Assembly (NCBI RefSeq): GCF_047495875.1
Contig: NC_092460.1
Span: 12,576,520-12,640,519 of the forward strand
Length of the DNA: 64,000 bases
Source: Pithys albifrons albifrons
Taxonomy: Eukaryota > Chordata > Aves > Passeriformes > Thamnophilidae
Direction of reading: 5' to 3'
Shown: in pieces, positions 62,090 to 64,000 of the stretch
How positions within the stretch are numbered: the stretch's first letter is position 1
Layout of the letters: each line of letters starts with the position of its first letter
Program-made: the position numbers and the translations under genes
The notes under the pieces: generated by a model
The model's input: the letters and a program-made list of their open reading frames with translations, nothing else
What the model was told of the DNA's origin: nothing
The model's database searches: none

Positions 62090-64000
62090 TCCTTTGTGGG
62101 AGAGAGGCCTTCTCTATTTTTTATTAATCCAAACTATGCATTCCACTGCATATAATTCCTTTGTTGCCAGTTAAGGGGTTTTAATTGCCTTGTGACTCCT
62201 GAGTAGGACAGGATGAACTCTCTAATGATCTAAATACCGACAGGAGAAATCAGTTGCAAGGAACGAGGAAAGTGTTTTCCTTTGTATGAATTTTCAACTC
62301 TAATTTCTGTTGTAGTCACCTAATAAAATGCAAGTATGCCAGCACAATGCCAAGAGGCACAACTGAAAGCTCAGAAAGTTCTTTTTTGTACTTGATAATA
62401 CGGAGGAAAACAAATCCAAAATTAAGAGCTGTGCTGTAGACAACAAGGGGAACAAGGTAGTTTATCAGTAGCTGTGGAGGGCAGTGATAAGAGAGATGTT
62501 CATTTCTTCAGGTGAATTCCTAATGAGGCTGTGGCTGCTGTTCCTCTTCAAGGGCAGAAAACTGGGGTGAGCAAGTTCTGGTCTCTCTAACAGATAATAG
62601 ACATTCCAGCATGGAATCAGCAAAGTGATGCAGAAATCCAGACCCTGTTGCTAAAAATTGCCTATAGGATGCTTTATTTGCCATACAGAACATGCAAAGC
62701 TCTTGGAATGCATCACATTCCAGCTGTTGCATTCAAGTTGTTTGCTGCCATTATGAAATGTCTCTGTGGCATCTCCTTTCTTACAGCAAACACTGGGGAA
62801 AGCGAAAAGAGCACCTTTGTGGACCTGCAGGTTGGGGCTGTTTAAAGGTTTTCTTTCTCTCTTAAAAAGCAATTAGAAGACAAACTGATTTAGAAATTGT
62901 GGTGCTTCTGTATACAAGATTTTTTTTTCTCAACAGGATTAGTGGGCAGTAGTTTAGTGTGTGAGGGCCCTAGACCATGAGCTGATAGCAGTTTTATTCC
63001 TGTGCATGTCTTTGCTTTATTCATTGCTAACCAAGGTCCTTCTGTGGTTTGGTAGATGTGTCTTAGGACTTAGAACAGCCACACGGGACAGCAGCCTGTG
63101 TGTTCTGAGTCACAGGCAAGTATTTTGACCACTGATCATGTCTCCTTTGAAGTGCTGCAGCTCTTTAAGCAGAACTCAAGTTCCTGCAATGTGTGTTCAA
63201 AGCCCAGCACTTCCCACTGCAAAGCTGAGCCATTGCACTACTGCAGGATAAAAAAAAAAAAAGCAGAGAGTGTAAGAATCCCTCTTCCCTGCCCCCTTTC
63301 CCAAAATCTCCAACTGCTGCAAGAGAACAAGCCATGAGTTTTGTAGTTTTATACTCCTGAGCCACTGCTTTTACTGGTCCTTTAGATAAAGGAGAGATGG
63401 GCAATGTTCCTTTCTCAGGGTATAAAATGTCACAAGAGCTGCAATAGTCTAAAAAGCAGGAAATCAAATATGCAACCTGGAAATAATTAGAACCCTCAAT
63501 TACTTAAACTATAAATTGAAATCAAGTGGCTGCAAGCTGCAGTTGGTTATTTTTAGATCGCTTTGAGGGTTTGATTACTTAAAGTCCCATCACAGCCTCC
63601 AGTATTTATCCCAGAAATCTATTTTAAATTTGATCAGAGACTGTACAATCCTCCAGAGATTGTTCTTATGTTATTTAGAAGTTGAGAGGCTGCTCATATT
63701 TGAGCTTTGCAGCAGCAGTGTGTGTAATGCCAATAGTAATTCTGGATAAATTCCTCACTGATTCTACACTTCTACCTGTTCCAGTATGCAGTGAGAGCAG
63801 GAAACCTTCCAGTGGTGTGAGAGCAAAAGCAGTGAGGCTGCTTTGACTACCTGCAGGATGTAAGGCTTGCAAGAAGATGTAATGAATAGAGAAAGGTGGG
63901 GAAGGGAAATCAATGAGAGCTTAAGAGAACTCATGAAGTTATAAGAAGGTGTGCCAGACCTCATGGTGATATCAGGTCTCCTGACATTGAGCACAGGGTG
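62090..64000. other. Gene-free right end of the window
   Basis: No exon, RNA gene or clear repeat family recognised. Confidence 0.35.

Noticed and set aside
1..64000. CRISPR arrays, operons, prokaryotic signals and tRNA genes
   Set aside because: No regular repeat-spacer array, no ribosome-binding-site gene runs, and no tRNA B-box with matching A-box was seen; the DNA is vertebrate.

Overview
This window reads as vertebrate nuclear DNA from a bird. It has intron-containing genes with GT-AG splice sites, several CR1-type LINE ends (the usual avian retroposon, ending in the ATTCTATGATTCTATGA-type tail), LTR-retroelement remnants and a GC-rich CpG island. I did not determine the species; the CR1 and LTR content would fit a songbird, but that is inference.

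Left part (about 1.2-25.2 kb): a tandem array of five CD1 genes, all on the minus strand. CD1 is the MHC class I-like family that presents lipid antigens. I call them CD1-A to CD1-E from low to high coordinate. Each has the CD1 layout: leader exon, alpha1, alpha2, alpha3 (Ig C1 domain), transmembrane exon and a short cytoplasmic-tail exon. For B, C, D and E the exon lengths I derived sum to exact multiples of three, giving 349, 352, 352 and 353 residues. CD1-A is broken: an in-frame TGA in alpha1, an early stop in the tail and a lost poly(A) region. CD1-E has a one-base deletion in alpha1, and reading is restored only if a splice donor 4 bases further into intron 1 is used. Between the genes are repeated modules of about 1-3 kb, three of which carry a decayed extra CD1 alpha3 exon. 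D and E share a stretch of about 1.7 kb with no difference visible by eye, ending abruptly inside the alpha2 exon.

Middle part (about 25.2-39.8 kb): LTR and CR1 remnants, then a minus-strand gene that I recognise as MAJIN, the membrane-anchored junction protein that ties meiotic telomeres to the inner nuclear membrane. It is read as ten coding exons with compatible phases (233 codons plus stop). A CpG island at 39.53-39.80 kb is its likely promoter.

Right part (about 39.8-64 kb): minisatellites, five CR1 pieces and long AT-rich stretches. I could not recognise a gene there. The CD1 genes have no operon-like relation to MAJIN; the link is positional only.
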